Source: Candidatus Uhrbacteria bacterium (GTDB lineage: Bacteria > Patescibacteriota > Patescibacteriia > 2-12-FULL-60-25). Taken from it: a stretch of DNA of 8,130 bases. The position numbers and the translations under genes are program-made. The stretch is taken from contig SICT01000047.1 of assembly GCA_009691315.1 (NCBI GenBank), forward strand, positions 1 through 8,130. The letters are read 5' to 3'. Positions 1 to 7,531 of this stretch are shown here, piece by piece (position 1 is the stretch's first letter; each line of letters starts with the position of its first letter). The notes beneath the pieces are model-generated. The model did no database searches, was not told the DNA's origin, and saw nothing but the letters and a program-made list of their open reading frames with translations.

Positions 1-1341
1 ATTGGTTGATGAGTTGAGCAATCCGGAAAATGTTCCTTCGGTAAATTTCTTGAGTTTGAGCACAAGTTCCGCCGTTCCCTCCATCCCTTCCAAAATATCT
101 TGAAAATCTTTGAGAATCGGCACTGCAATCGTGCTCAGATCGACTCCGGGCGTAATATCTTTTTTCGCATAGGTTTCAAGCAAGGCGCGATCAAGCAAAG
201 AATCTTCCACCGTCGTAATCTTCCCAAGCATGAGACGGAGCAAACCTTTCATGGTGATGACCGCGCTTCGAATCAAGTCCTCCACAGAAAATGATTCGCC
301 TTGCGGACGTGGAAGATCAAACGGATTGATTTTGGAACGCGATGAAAGAGAAATACTGATATACGTTCCCCCAACCGCATCAGACAAATGTTTATATTCC
401 ATTTCCGGATCAATCACAATCACGTCAACACCAAGCATCATGGAGCGCAGAATTTCGAGTTTGACCGTGTAACTTTTTCCCGCACCAGAGGTCGCGAAAA
501 TGACCGCATTAGCATTTTGTAAAGAAAACCGATCAAACAAAATCAGCGAATTATTATGCTTATTCACGCCGTATAAGATGCCATTATCGCTCGTCAGTTC
601 GGCGGACGTAAATGGAAAAGACGACGCAATCGGCGACGTACTCATATTAAAGGTGATCTGCAATTCATCGTTGCCCACCGGGAGCGTCGAATTAAATCCC
701 TGCTCAGCTTGAAAATACGAACGACGCGTATAGATCAACATGGAAGCAAACGTGCTCTCGACATTCGAGGTCACACGCTCCAACTCATCTTTATCTGTTG
801 AATAGAAGGTGCAATAAAACGCGAATTGAAAAAAATGCTCAATCCCCTGCGTCAGGTCATCGCGCAACTGCTCAATGTCGCGCAAGGCGGTTTCGGAAAT
901 CGGATCACGCGGTTTACCTCCCTCCGAGTCCGCCGTGATCTGTGCTTGCAAAATACCAACTTTTTTCTTCAGCTGTTTCAAAATAACATCCGCCTTGATC
1001 GGGTAAAAAAACATCGCGATGTCCAGCTGAGTGCTCAAATTGATCAAAGGCGAGGCCCAACCTACGCTGACATAACGCGGATAGGTGACAACAAACAGCG
1101 TGCGACAATACACCTCTCCCAATCGCACAAACGACGGCTCAACCTTCATGGCCGCAGGGGCGATCAAATCCTTGATACTGGCAACACCGCGACGATAGAT
1201 CCGCTCTTCTTCCAGCGCAATCTTTTGTTCCGCCTGTTGCGCGTGCTGTTCCGTTTGCGAGGGTCCACGTGTTAACCCAACCCCACCCGCGGTAATCACA
1301 GAAGGATCAAATTTTTTTTCTTCGTTGGTTTGAAATGCCAT
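1..1341 (-). CDS. virB4: VirB4/TraC-family type IV secretion ATPase (C-terminus beyond window)
   Basis: This is the cytoplasmic ATPase thought to energise T4SS assembly or substrate transfer at the inner membrane. The frame is open for 447 codons from ATG 1341 to the left edge, so only the N-terminal part and the first half of the motor domain are visible; family members are usually about 600-850 aa. A textbook Walker A, ATSGAGKSYT, lies at residues 283-292 with the lysine at 289. It is followed by the VirB4-typical VDVIVIDPEMEY (305-316) and INPFDL (338-343), and FTEGTFSGLL comes near the edge. The Walker B acidic pair and arginine finger expected further on are outside the window. The N-terminal 60 residues are charged and helical. 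The usual TraC-like N-terminal domain appears to be encoded separately just upstream (1519-2202). There is no clear Shine-Dalgarno, but an extended -10 TGATATAAT sits 10 nt before the ATG. Family call is secure; the symbol is by family, and the substrate is unknown. Confidence 0.93.
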   Translation of the reverse strand, partial: MAFQTNEEKKFDPSVITAGGVGLTRGPSQTEQHAQQAEQKIALEEERIYRRGVASIKDLIAPAAMKVEPSFVRLGEVYCRTLFVVTYPRYVSVGWASPLINLSTQLDIAMFFYPIKADVILKQLKKKVGILQAQITADSEGGKPRDPISETALRDIEQLRDDLTQGIEHFFQFAFYCTFYSTDKDELERVTSNVESTFASMLIYTRRSYFQAEQGFNSTLPVGNDELQITFNMSTSPIASSFPFTSAELTSDNGILYGVNKHNNSLILFDRFSLQNANAVIFATSGAGKSYTVKLEILRSMMLGVDVIVIDPEMEYKHLSDAVGGTYISISLSSRSKINPFDLPRPQGESFSVEDLIRSAVITMKGLLRLMLGKITTVEDSLLDRALLETYAKKDITPGVDLSTIAVPILKDFQDILEGMEGTAELVLKLKKFTEGTFSGLLNSSTN

Positions 1342-1351
1342 GGATAAAACA

Positions 1352-1380
1352 ATTATATCATGAAAGTCTCGGCTCGTCAG
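1352..1380 (-). promoter_or_regulatory. Putative promoter of virB4, near-leaderless
   Basis: Read on the minus strand, a perfect TATAAT (1357-1352) is preceded by TGA, giving an extended -10 TGATATAAT. Exactly 17 nt upstream is CTGACG (1380-1375), which matches TTGACA at four of six positions. The ATG lies 10 nt after the -10, so the start of transcription would fall about 3-4 nt before the start codon. This fits the lack of a Shine-Dalgarno sequence. It would let virB4 be transcribed independently of the operon upstream, from which element A separates it. The hexamers are seen directly; promoter activity is inferred. Confidence 0.6.
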
Positions 1381-1386
1381 ACTACC

Positions 1387-1520
1387 TCAGACCTCCTCTC
1401 TTTTGGAAAGAGAGGAATGAGGTGAGTTAAAACCTGGAGATTATTGGTACCAGGTACCTCATAACCCTGTTTATTTTTAACTCCCCTAACCCCTCTTTCC
1501 AAAAGAGGGGGATATGAACT
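1387..1520. repeat. Palindromic repeat element A (DUF559-associated family)
   Basis: A 134-bp imperfect inverted repeat fills the gap between the TraC-like gene and virB4. Each arm carries its own perfect short hairpin: 1395-1403 pairs with 1407-1415 (loop TGG), and 1490-1498 pairs with 1502-1510 (loop CCA). The left end reads TCAGACCTCCTCTCTTTTGG. The right end, read on the minus strand, reads ATATCCCCCTCTTTTGG. The centre (about 1432-1472) contains a smaller palindrome, GGTACCAGGTACC. The right end overlaps the TAG stop of the TraC-like gene. The same arms occur in elements B (7401-7531) and C (7901-8047). No target-site duplication is evident. No T-tract follows either hairpin, so it is not a standard terminator, although it could still impede transcription. 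Confidence 0.85.
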
Positions 1521-2202
1521 AGCCCGCCTCCAATTGAAGATCCGCGACGTTCACCATCTTCTGCGTTTGGAATAATTCAGGATTGTATACCGTGTAGAAT
1601 AATTCGATCAGACTCTGCGTATCCAACTGTACCCCATTAAGAGACATGGATGACAATCCGGAAATAATTTGATTCACGCGCAGGCTCAAATTAAATTTTT
1701 GTTTTTGAAAACGCTCCTCAGACAAACGTACGGCCGCAACCGGAGAAAGAATTTCGCCGAAACGCGTAAAGAAACCTTTTTGTTTATCCGTCGAAGGATT
1801 CCACGGCACAACCACAAAAAAACGTTTCTGCATAATATCCCCGAGCTCAATCAACTGCTTAATATACTGGCGATAATTATTGATTTGGCGTTTGAGCAAA
1901 TCATTCTGCAACTCTTTTTCATGCTTCTCCAAATCATTCAGATAATTATCAATGTTCATTTTGCGCGATTGAATCACAATCTGAATCGGAAAATCCAAAC
2001 TATTTAAAAATTCCATATAGGCCTGCACAATGGCGTTTTGTTCGTCCACCGACTTCAAAGCAAAATTAATACTCGAAATCAACAAAACCGCCCGCAAGGT
2101 TCCGTCTTTCATGATCACCGTATCTTCACGAATTTCCGCAATATCCAAAAACTTCTGCGATGGCACGCCTGGTTTTGGTCCGGAAAGTTTCTTACTTTGC
2201 AT
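1519..2202 (-). CDS. TraC-like domain protein, detached N-terminal partner of VirB4
   Basis: The 227-aa soluble protein matches the TraC-like N-terminal domain that in many T4SS loci is part of the VirB4/TraC ATPase. After a short basic tail, residues about 20-60 read like the alternating beta/alpha start of that domain (EIREDTVIMKDGTLRAVLL, then INFALKSVDEQNAIVQAY). Next come FPIQIVIQSRKMNIDNYL, a charged helical stretch (about 90-120) and FFVVVPWNP. No Walker motifs and no membrane segments are present, so it is not itself an ATPase. It starts 5 nt after the PrgI-like stop, and no strong Shine-Dalgarno is visible. PrgI, then TraC-like, then VirB4 is the order expected of Patescibacteria T4SS-like loci. 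The C-terminus ends exactly where repeat element A begins, with the TAG overlapping the element's end, so the final residues may have been altered by the insertion. Assignment rests on remembered family features. Confidence 0.78.
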   Translation of the reverse strand: MQSKKLSGPKPGVPSQKFLDIAEIREDTVIMKDGTLRAVLLISSINFALKSVDEQNAIVQAYMEFLNSLDFPIQIVIQSRKMNIDNYLNDLEKHEKELQNDLLKRQINNYRQYIKQLIELGDIMQKRFFVVVPWNPSTDKQKGFFTRFGEILSPVAAVRLSEERFQKQKFNLSLRVNQIISGLSSMSLNGVQLDTQSLIELFYTVYNPELFQTQKMVNVADLQLEAG

Positions 2203-2207
2203 ACGAT

Positions 2208-2642
2208 CTATTCATCATCAGCATTATACACGCCTCCGGTGTTTACGGTTAGAGCCAGATCACGCAAATGAGTGGAAACAGGATGCGTTTTCGTAAACAA
2301 TGGCGCTGGAGCTTCTTCCACCTTGGTGTTTATGAAGAGTTTGAGTTCGAGATCTGTCAGTTCTTTGTGCCACACGCGCAAGGGCGGACGCAAGACCGTT
2401 TGCAAAAAATTGATAAAAAAGATGTGAAACGGCTGACCGTTGATTTTGAGGAAAGCGAAGACGCTCGCGATACCAACCGTCAGAACAGCCGCCGCAATAA
2501 AATACCCAAAATAGAGAACCTTATATTCAATAAACAAAATCAAGGTTGCCCCCATCATAATCAAAAACTGCCGAACCGTAATCGGTCCGAGAATTTTGTC
2601 TTCGTTATCCAAAAATTGTGGAACAACAAATTTTTCAGGCAT
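2208..2642 (-). CDS. PrgI-family T4SS inner-membrane protein
   Basis: A 144-aa small membrane protein of the PrgI family, the Gram-positive/CPR counterpart of the VirB3-like component next to the VirB4 ATPase. The N-terminus KFVVPQFLDNEDKILGPIT and the following VRQF are the typical family opening. Two membrane segments follow, at about residues 24-41 and 44-66, then FAFLKINGQPFHIFFINF, where family members turn back into the cytoplasm. The tail (about 90-144) is polar. The gene starts one nucleotide after the stop of the 550-aa gene and ends 5 nt before the TraC-like gene, implying translational coupling. Its position directly before TraC-like/VirB4 is as expected. Length is normal for the family. 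A role in anchoring the ATPase at the membrane is family knowledge, not shown here. Confidence 0.88.
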   Translation of the reverse strand: MPEKFVVPQFLDNEDKILGPITVRQFLIMMGATLILFIEYKVLYFGYFIAAAVLTVGIASVFAFLKINGQPFHIFFINFLQTVLRPPLRVWHKELTDLELKLFINTKVEEAPAPLFTKTHPVSTHLRDLALTVNTGGVYNADDE

Positions 2643-2643
2643 A

Positions 2644-4296
2644 CTAAAAATGAATCTGATTATTCAACGCAATAATCACTCCCATCTCTTCTGCGCTCGG
2701 CAAACTCGCATCTTGTGCCCGGCGTTCTGCCACCAAATCAACCACGGGCTTCGCGGAGGAAAAACTGTCTGCAACTAATCTCAAATATTGCTGTTGCAAC
2801 GGACTACGACGCCACGCCTGGACGCCATCGGTCCAGCGCTCAAACGATTCCTGGCGCAACGCCTCAAACTTTTGCTTGATTTTTTCTGCCGCCTGATTTG
2901 GATCTTTTGCCAACCGCCGAAATTCGGCGAGTGTCATGTTGGCCAGCTCCTCATTTAAACCAGTGAGTTGAACGGGTGGACGCACGTCGTCCATGGTGGG
3001 CCGTGTGGTCACGGTAGGGGCAGACCCTTGCGTCTGCCCTGGTCGATCCACCTGTCCAGGCCCAGGGCGAACACCAGGCCCAGGGCGAACGCTTGGGTTC
3101 GCCCCTACCGAATTTAAATCCTGCACCACCTGTTTATGCATCACGCTGGCGAGCGATCCGCTCTGGATTTTTTCCTGAAACCACTTTGCATGTTCTTCGC
3201 TCTCGCGTTTTTTACGTTCTTCAATTTTTGATTGCTGTTCAACCGAAACGGATTCAAGACGCGAACGTTCTTCCGTTTCAATCAATGTGCGATGTTCTTG
3301 ATAGGCTTGCTCGATCATCTGCGCCACACGATCCACTTCTTCCGGCGGAAGTCCCATCCCTCCAACTTTTTGATCACGACTCAAAATACCTTTCACTTGA
3401 ATGGCATTTCGCACATCTCGTAAACGCGTGGAAACAACATTCTCTAAACGCTTTTTGGAATACTCATCCAAATTTGGCAAATTGATCAAAGTGAGAGCAC
3501 TCTGCATTGCCGCATCCAACGCTCCAGCCACATGCGCCGCCACACTCGGCGTTCCCGCCACAATCCCGGCAATCTCTCCCTCATCTCCTGTGGCAGATGG
3601 CGTTGGTGACTTGTGTTCCTGTCGCTTAACCTCCGCTTCCCTCTCCATATTGGTTAGCCAATCCGCATAATCCTGCTCAGACATGACTTGGGTCGTAGAT
3701 AAAAAACTTTGCATGGTGTCAGCAAACATATTTGTTTGATCAACACTAAACCCAACCCCGCCTTCGCCCTGTCCACGTTGCAACATCTCCTTTAGTTGCT
3801 CGATGGTGCGCACGCCTTTGACAAACGACACAAAAATATCTCGCAAACGACGCACCAACTCCTCTGACAAAACGCTGACCTTAGCCCGCGAAGCAATTTG
3901 ACGGACAGCCGCCCCATACGACACCGGCCGCAACGTCACTTTTTGCGTCGATTGAATCTCGCTTAACGGAACCCCTAATTCTTGCAAACGGCTTTCTACA
4001 TCCCACGTCACCATATCTCCCAACGGAAGCACGACTTGAAACAAAACCGTCTTCTCCACATCTTCCGGTTTCCGATCCCCGGCGAGTCGACGAACGCGCT
4101 CCCGAAAATCCTGCTTCGACAACTGCCCAAACACCGCATCCCACACCACATCCATCACCCGATCCCACGCATCGTTATCGTAAGCGAGTTTGGTTTGAGC
4201 CGCTTCTTCATGCCTACCCGCCTGACGATCTAATAAATAATCCTGAATTGCTTCGGGCGAAGATTCATAATGTTTGAGCCAGGTTTCCCGATCCAT
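2644..4296 (-). CDS. Unrecognised helical protein of a T4SS-like operon, with internal duplication
   Basis: A 550-aa protein that I do not recognise. It has no signal peptide or membrane segment and is strongly charged, mostly helical, so probably cytoplasmic. Two related segments are visible: about 147-199 (LRDIF..., GGVGF..., MQSFL) and about 284-333 (RLRDV..., GGMGL..., IEQAY). They share a helix, then a Leu/Arg stretch, then GG(V/M)G(F/L), then a helix, suggesting a duplicated domain. A coiled-coil-like stretch of Glu/Lys/Arg follows (about 334-380). Residues about 396-429 are a Pro/Gly linker encoded entirely by an in-frame 99-bp palindromic element (3012-3110). A separate helical C-terminal domain (about 440-550) contains LAEFRRLAKDPNQAAEKI. 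The gene lies 6 nt after the VirB6-like gene and 1 nt before the PrgI-like gene, so it is probably cotranscribed and related to the secretion machine, perhaps as a cytoplasmic accessory or substrate. That role is inference only. Confidence 0.85.
   Translation of the reverse strand: MDRETWLKHYESSPEAIQDYLLDRQAGRHEEAAQTKLAYDNDAWDRVMDVVWDAVFGQLSKQDFRERVRRLAGDRKPEDVEKTVLFQVVLPLGDMVTWDVESRLQELGVPLSEIQSTQKVTLRPVSYGAAVRQIASRAKVSVLSEELVRRLRDIFVSFVKGVRTIEQLKEMLQRGQGEGGVGFSVDQTNMFADTMQSFLSTTQVMSEQDYADWLTNMEREAEVKRQEHKSPTPSATGDEGEIAGIVAGTPSVAAHVAGALDAAMQSALTLINLPNLDEYSKKRLENVVSTRLRDVRNAIQVKGILSRDQKVGGMGLPPEEVDRVAQMIEQAYQEHRTLIETEERSRLESVSVEQQSKIEERKKRESEEHAKWFQEKIQSGSLASVMHKQVVQDLNSVGANPSVRPGPGVRPGPGQVDRPGQTQGSAPTVTTRPTMDDVRPPVQLTGLNEELANMTLAEFRRLAKDPNQAAEKIKQKFEALRQESFERWTDGVQAWRRSPLQQQYLRLVADSFSSAKPVVDLVAERRAQDASLPSAEEMGVIIALNNQIHF
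3012..3110. repeat. In-frame palindromic element inside the 550-aa gene
   Basis: A 99-bp segment (33 codons) bounded by a perfect 10-bp inverted repeat, CGGTAGGGGC (3012-3021) and GCCCCTACCG (3101-3110). Each end also holds its own hairpin: GGGCAGAC/GTCTGCCC (3018-3025 with 3032-3039) and GGGCGAAC/GTTCGCCC (3083-3090 with 3097-3104). Between them is a 17-bp direct repeat, CCAGGCCCAGGGCGAAC, at 3056-3072 and 3074-3090, spaced 18 bp apart and so in frame. On the coding strand this gives two VRPGPG units and a Pro/Gly/Gln-rich linker. The unit type (GTAGGGGC next to a GGGC-hairpin) resembles repeats often seen between genes in CPR and other bacteria; that comparison is from memory. No target duplication was seen. 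Confidence 0.75.
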
Positions 4297-4302
4297 ATTC
4301 TA

Positions 4303-7300
4303 TTACGTTCCGTGGAGATACGGATGAAGCGCGGGAGGTGCCTGCTCTTTTGTTACGGTTCCAGCCGCATTTCTCTCTGCTCGCCGCGGCATCTCAAACT
4401 TCAATTCTTTCATAAATTCAATCGCTGAGTTCTCATCAGCCGTGCGACTTGCCACAGCCTTCTTGCCTGCATCATCCGCTCGTGCCGCTGCAACTTTGAC
4501 CACTTTCTCAAACGCTTTACGTTGATTGCGATCCATGTCATTCCACTGACCTGCAATAGTCGGAGCACCTCCTCCACTATTACGAACCGCAGCAATAATC
4601 TTCATCTGAGTCTCAGAGCTCACTCCTCCACCATCAATTTGAGATGAGATCGTCATGAAATCTTTCAATGCCGTATCCAGTTGAGCCTTGTTTGTAGCAA
4701 GATCTGCACTAGCCATAGATGAACTAAGCTTATCAGCCAAATGCTTTTCAATCGCTTCATCGCTAACCATGGCACCGCCTGGACCAGCAACCTCTCGACG
4801 ACCTTCTGTCAAAACTTGACTAAGCGAGGCGCCTGAAGAAAGCTGGGCCATAACCGCATCAGCAGCATCCGTTCTAAGATCGCCTGCCAGATTACGACCC
4901 TTGCCAGCGTCATTTACTAACTCGAGATTAAAATCATCCTGCGCATCTTTCTGAAGAGCGTCTAACATCACCTTACCATCAGATCCTTTATATAGACGCG
5001 GCTCTCCATGCGTTCCCTTCTGAATCAGCATGTCATCAATATCTCCTTTTTGCATTTTTCCTGTTTTTGAAATATTTTTCTTGGCATGACCAATAAAGGC
5101 TTCCATATTTTCCTTTAACTGCTTATTTGGATTTGTAGCCATGAACCGATCAACTTCGGCTTGATCAAAGCCCGTGATATTTCCATCCGCATCCCTTTTC
5201 ACGGCTCCGGGCGGCAACAGATTAGCCAAAACACTCCCTCGAGAAATGGCCCCGGCAGATAAATTTTTCTGCTTGTCAGGATCGAGAGCGAGTTTACTTA
5301 ACAAATCCGCGCGTTTGCCCTCATCCGCTTCCAGATGCGGATTTTTTTCGATCATGTCATTAATTTCCTTCAATTTTTCCTTAGCAATCTTGTCATCACC
5401 CAATTGACCATAGAGTGCCTTAGATTTTGCCAAGTTTCCAGCCGCCGCCTTTGACGTCTCCGTCTGAGCTTGAACATCTGCAATACGTTTGCGTGCGGCC
5501 GCGTTAGCCGATCCAGGCATCGTCGCCTCTAATGCTTTATCAATCTCAGCTGATCGGCGCTTGGTCTCACTTAGTTGACTTGCTTCAGAGCCTACATCAG
5601 CATAGATTGCCGCGCGTGCTTGACGCTCAGCCGATGAAGCGGTTCTGCCATCTGAAATACTATTGAGATACTGAAGTTTCTCACCATGTGTCATGCCTTT
5701 TGTTGGCTTCAACATTTCTTCCGCTTCTTTATTCCGCTGTTCTCTATTTGCCCCAACCAAGCCTGCTAACGGAGCACGCACTAGTCCTTTAACCAGAGGA
5801 ATTCGACCAACGGTCGCCTGCGCAGCCTTGGCAAACTTGCCTCGAAAATCTGCGCGGCGTTCAATCGCGCGAGCACCAGCTCCAGCACCTGCCTTCACTC
5901 CACGAGCCGCTCCTCTTCCGGCTAGGAACGGACTCGCGGCCACAAACCGTGCGGCTCCTAAAGTCTTCCCTTCTATACTCTTAGCAAACCCACTGATCGT
6001 CGAGCTGCCAATAGAACTCGCCGCACTCGTGGCTTGTTTAATCGCCAAGAGCAACATGGAAATCGCAATAATAAATTTCGCAATCGTTTCAGATTGACCA
6101 AATTCGGTCAAAAATCCTTGAGGCGCATCTCCTTGCGGCTTATACAAACCCAGACTTCCGCCAACTTTCTCTCCAGCCGCCGTCGCCCCTTGCAAAAGCG
6201 CAAATGTCAACCATAAATAAAACGCGACCATGGGCCCACCGGTCAGCATGCCGGCCAGTTGGCCCCAGTATTCTTTCGTGAGCGAACCCAACTTTTCTTG
6301 CAATTTTTTTGGCAGAGCCGTGGCAAACAACGCAAGCGGAGAAAAAATCAACGCCATCCACAAACCAATAATACGACCAAGAATAAAGGCGATCAAAATA
6401 ATCATGGTGCCAATCGCGATGATTGTCGCTACAATTCCAAGCAGATATGCCAAAAGAATATTCCCATAATCCGTCGCTTTGGCACCCGGCTTCTCCGCAA
6501 ACTTGGTGATGGTGGTCAGTCCAAAGGAATCTAATAAATTCTGCGCCGCCACTTGTTGAAAAGCGTTAACAAAGGTGAGCATGATCACCTGAGAAAAATC
6601 AATCAACAACTGGATCAATGTTTTGGAAAAATTAATCAAGATCGCCATGAACAGAAGTTTTGGCAAAACATGCGTGTAATGAAAATCTTCTCCTCCATAT
6701 CCGACAATCGTCGCAAAAGCAGAAATCAACAACACCACAATAAAAAACATGTTCACCAAATCTCGAATCAACTTCCAACCTATTTGTACGGCTTGAGCAT
6801 CTGAAAATCCGTTGTACTGGGCAAAGCCTAAAAAGATATCGGTCAAAAACTGTAGGATCATTCCCAAACCTTGCATGATAAAACCTAACACCTTCGTTAA
6901 TATAATATAAACCCCACAAGTAAAAAAAGTCATTCCGTTCGTAATGCCAACGTCACTGCATGGGATTGCCGCATCATCGACTTTTTGTTTTGCCACCTGA
7001 TTGGTGACAGATTGCATGGTATTTTTAACACACTGATCTATCCCTTCCGGCGGCCCCTTGCCATTGACGATCCCACAGGATGCTTGTGCTTTATCAAGCA
7101 CACTCTGAACCTGAAAAGGTGAACTGAGAATATCCAAGATACTGCTATTGTTATATACGGCCTGTTTTATTGCTGCATTCGTGTATACATAATCCTTCAT
7201 ACCATCCAAAATCCCGGCATGCGCTCGTTCGACATGCAAACTAAATCCTCCCGCGATAGAAATCAAAAAAAATGCCAGTAGGATCACCAACCGGTAACGT

Positions 7301-7326
7301 GGAGCCCGACAAGCAGAGGGCATCAT
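4303..7326 (-). CDS. VirB6/TrbL-like polytopic T4SS membrane protein with large C-terminal domain
   Basis: A 1007-aa protein in three parts. The N-terminus is a signal peptide: basic RAPRYR, hydrophobic LVILLAFFLISIAGGFSL, then AHA with likely cleavage near residue 37. A soluble part of about 100 residues follows, with cysteines at about 84, 99, 123 and 137. Residues about 139-430 hold roughly eight membrane segments, including FFIVVLLISAFATIV and TIIAIGTMIILIAFILG, with the spacing of VirB6/TrbL-type channel proteins. From about 440 the protein is Ala/Gly/Lys-rich and then long, charged and helical with no membrane segments, probably cytoplasmic; family members are usually much shorter. ATG 7326 was preferred over an in-frame GTG at 7386 because it gives a normal signal peptide and has an extended -10 (TGCTACTCT) 12 nt upstream. 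It heads the probable operon. The membrane topology is clear; the VirB6 label rests on topology and context. Confidence 0.82.
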   Translation of the reverse strand: MMPSACRAPRYRLVILLAFFLISIAGGFSLHVERAHAGILDGMKDYVYTNAAIKQAVYNNSSILDILSSPFQVQSVLDKAQASCGIVNGKGPPEGIDQCVKNTMQSVTNQVAKQKVDDAAIPCSDVGITNGMTFFTCGVYIILTKVLGFIMQGLGMILQFLTDIFLGFAQYNGFSDAQAVQIGWKLIRDLVNMFFIVVLLISAFATIVGYGGEDFHYTHVLPKLLFMAILINFSKTLIQLLIDFSQVIMLTFVNAFQQVAAQNLLDSFGLTTITKFAEKPGAKATDYGNILLAYLLGIVATIIAIGTMIILIAFILGRIIGLWMALIFSPLALFATALPKKLQEKLGSLTKEYWGQLAGMLTGGPMVAFYLWLTFALLQGATAAGEKVGGSLGLYKPQGDAPQGFLTEFGQSETIAKFIIAISMLLLAIKQATSAASSIGSSTISGFAKSIEGKTLGAARFVAASPFLAGRGAARGVKAGAGAGARAIERRADFRGKFAKAAQATVGRIPLVKGLVRAPLAGLVGANREQRNKEAEEMLKPTKGMTHGEKLQYLNSISDGRTASSAERQARAAIYADVGSEASQLSETKRRSAEIDKALEATMPGSANAAARKRIADVQAQTETSKAAAGNLAKSKALYGQLGDDKIAKEKLKEINDMIEKNPHLEADEGKRADLLSKLALDPDKQKNLSAGAISRGSVLANLLPPGAVKRDADGNITGFDQAEVDRFMATNPNKQLKENMEAFIGHAKKNISKTGKMQKGDIDDMLIQKGTHGEPRLYKGSDGKVMLDALQKDAQDDFNLELVNDAGKGRNLAGDLRTDAADAVMAQLSSGASLSQVLTEGRREVAGPGGAMVSDEAIEKHLADKLSSSMASADLATNKAQLDTALKDFMTISSQIDGGGVSSETQMKIIAAVRNSGGGAPTIAGQWNDMDRNQRKAFEKVVKVAAARADDAGKKAVASRTADENSAIEFMKELKFEMPRRAERNAAGTVTKEQAPPALHPYLHGT

Positions 7327-7338
7327 GAGCTTGGTTAC

Positions 7339-7347
7339 AGAGTAGCA
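7339..7347 (-). promoter_or_regulatory. Putative extended -10 promoter of the T4SS-like operon
   Basis: On the minus strand TGC followed by TACTCT ends 12 nt before ATG 7326. No convincing -35 was found at 16-18 nt, which is tolerable for an extended -10. The predicted transcript would have only a few leader bases, matching the absence of a Shine-Dalgarno. It closely resembles TGCTACACT before the gene at 8101. TACTCT is a weak hexamer, so this is moderate evidence. Confidence 0.4.
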
Positions 7348-7400
7348 TAAATGAAAAACAGGGGCTACACTGGTTTTGCTCTCCACCTTTTATAAAAGTC

Positions 7401-7531
7401 AGTTTATATCCCCCTCTTTTGGAGTTAAAGCGAACGCGTGAGCTTTAACGGGTTAGGGGAGTTAGATCCGCTTATCAATCCAGGACCAAACTCCCTCCAT
7501 CTCCCTCTTTCCAAAAGAGGGAGGGTCAGAC
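7401..7531. repeat. Palindromic repeat element B, upstream of the DUF559 gene
   Basis: A 131-bp copy of the element family. The left end reads ATATCCCCCTCTTTTGG, the same as the right arm of element A, and carries a long hairpin: GTTAAAGC (7424-7431) pairs with GCTTTAAC (7442-7449) around loop GAACGCGTGA. After it comes GGGTTAGGGGAGTTAG, as in element A. The right arm has a short 10-bp hairpin (7501-7510 with 7514-7523, loop CCA) and ends GGGTCAGAC at 7531, two bases before the nuclease start codon. The right arm matches the type at the right end of element C. An in-frame GTG within the element (7438) is not a credible gene start. Confidence 0.85.
7501..7524 (+). promoter_or_regulatory. Ribosome binding site of the DUF559 gene, inside the hairpin of element B
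   Basis: A Shine-Dalgarno core GGAGG at 7520-7524 lies 9 nt before ATG 7534. It forms the 3' side of a 10-bp stem in which CTCCCTCTTT (7501-7510) pairs with 7514-7523 across a 3-nt loop. In RNA this would hide most of the ribosome binding site. Sequence and pairing are seen directly; translational control is inferred. Confidence 0.6.

Noticed and set aside
826..1275. Open frames on the plus strand opposite virB4, and others opposite the VirB6-like and 550-aa genes
   Set aside because: They lie wholly antisense to well-supported genes, have no recognisable domains and show basic, low-quality composition typical of shadow frames.
1395..1510. Hairpins of element A as intrinsic terminators
   Set aside because: The stems are strong, but no T-run follows on either strand, and matching hairpins occur in elements B and C in other contexts, so repeat origin explains them better.
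7327..7386. GTG at 7386 as the start of the VirB6-like gene
   Set aside because: It would put 20 extra residues before a normal signal peptide, has no Shine-Dalgarno, and skips the extended -10 found 12 nt before ATG 7326. It is not fully excluded.
7388..7397. TTTTATAAAA palindrome as a two-way promoter between the operon and the nuclease
   Set aside because: TATAAA is readable on both strands, but no -35 of any quality is found at 16-18 nt on either strand.
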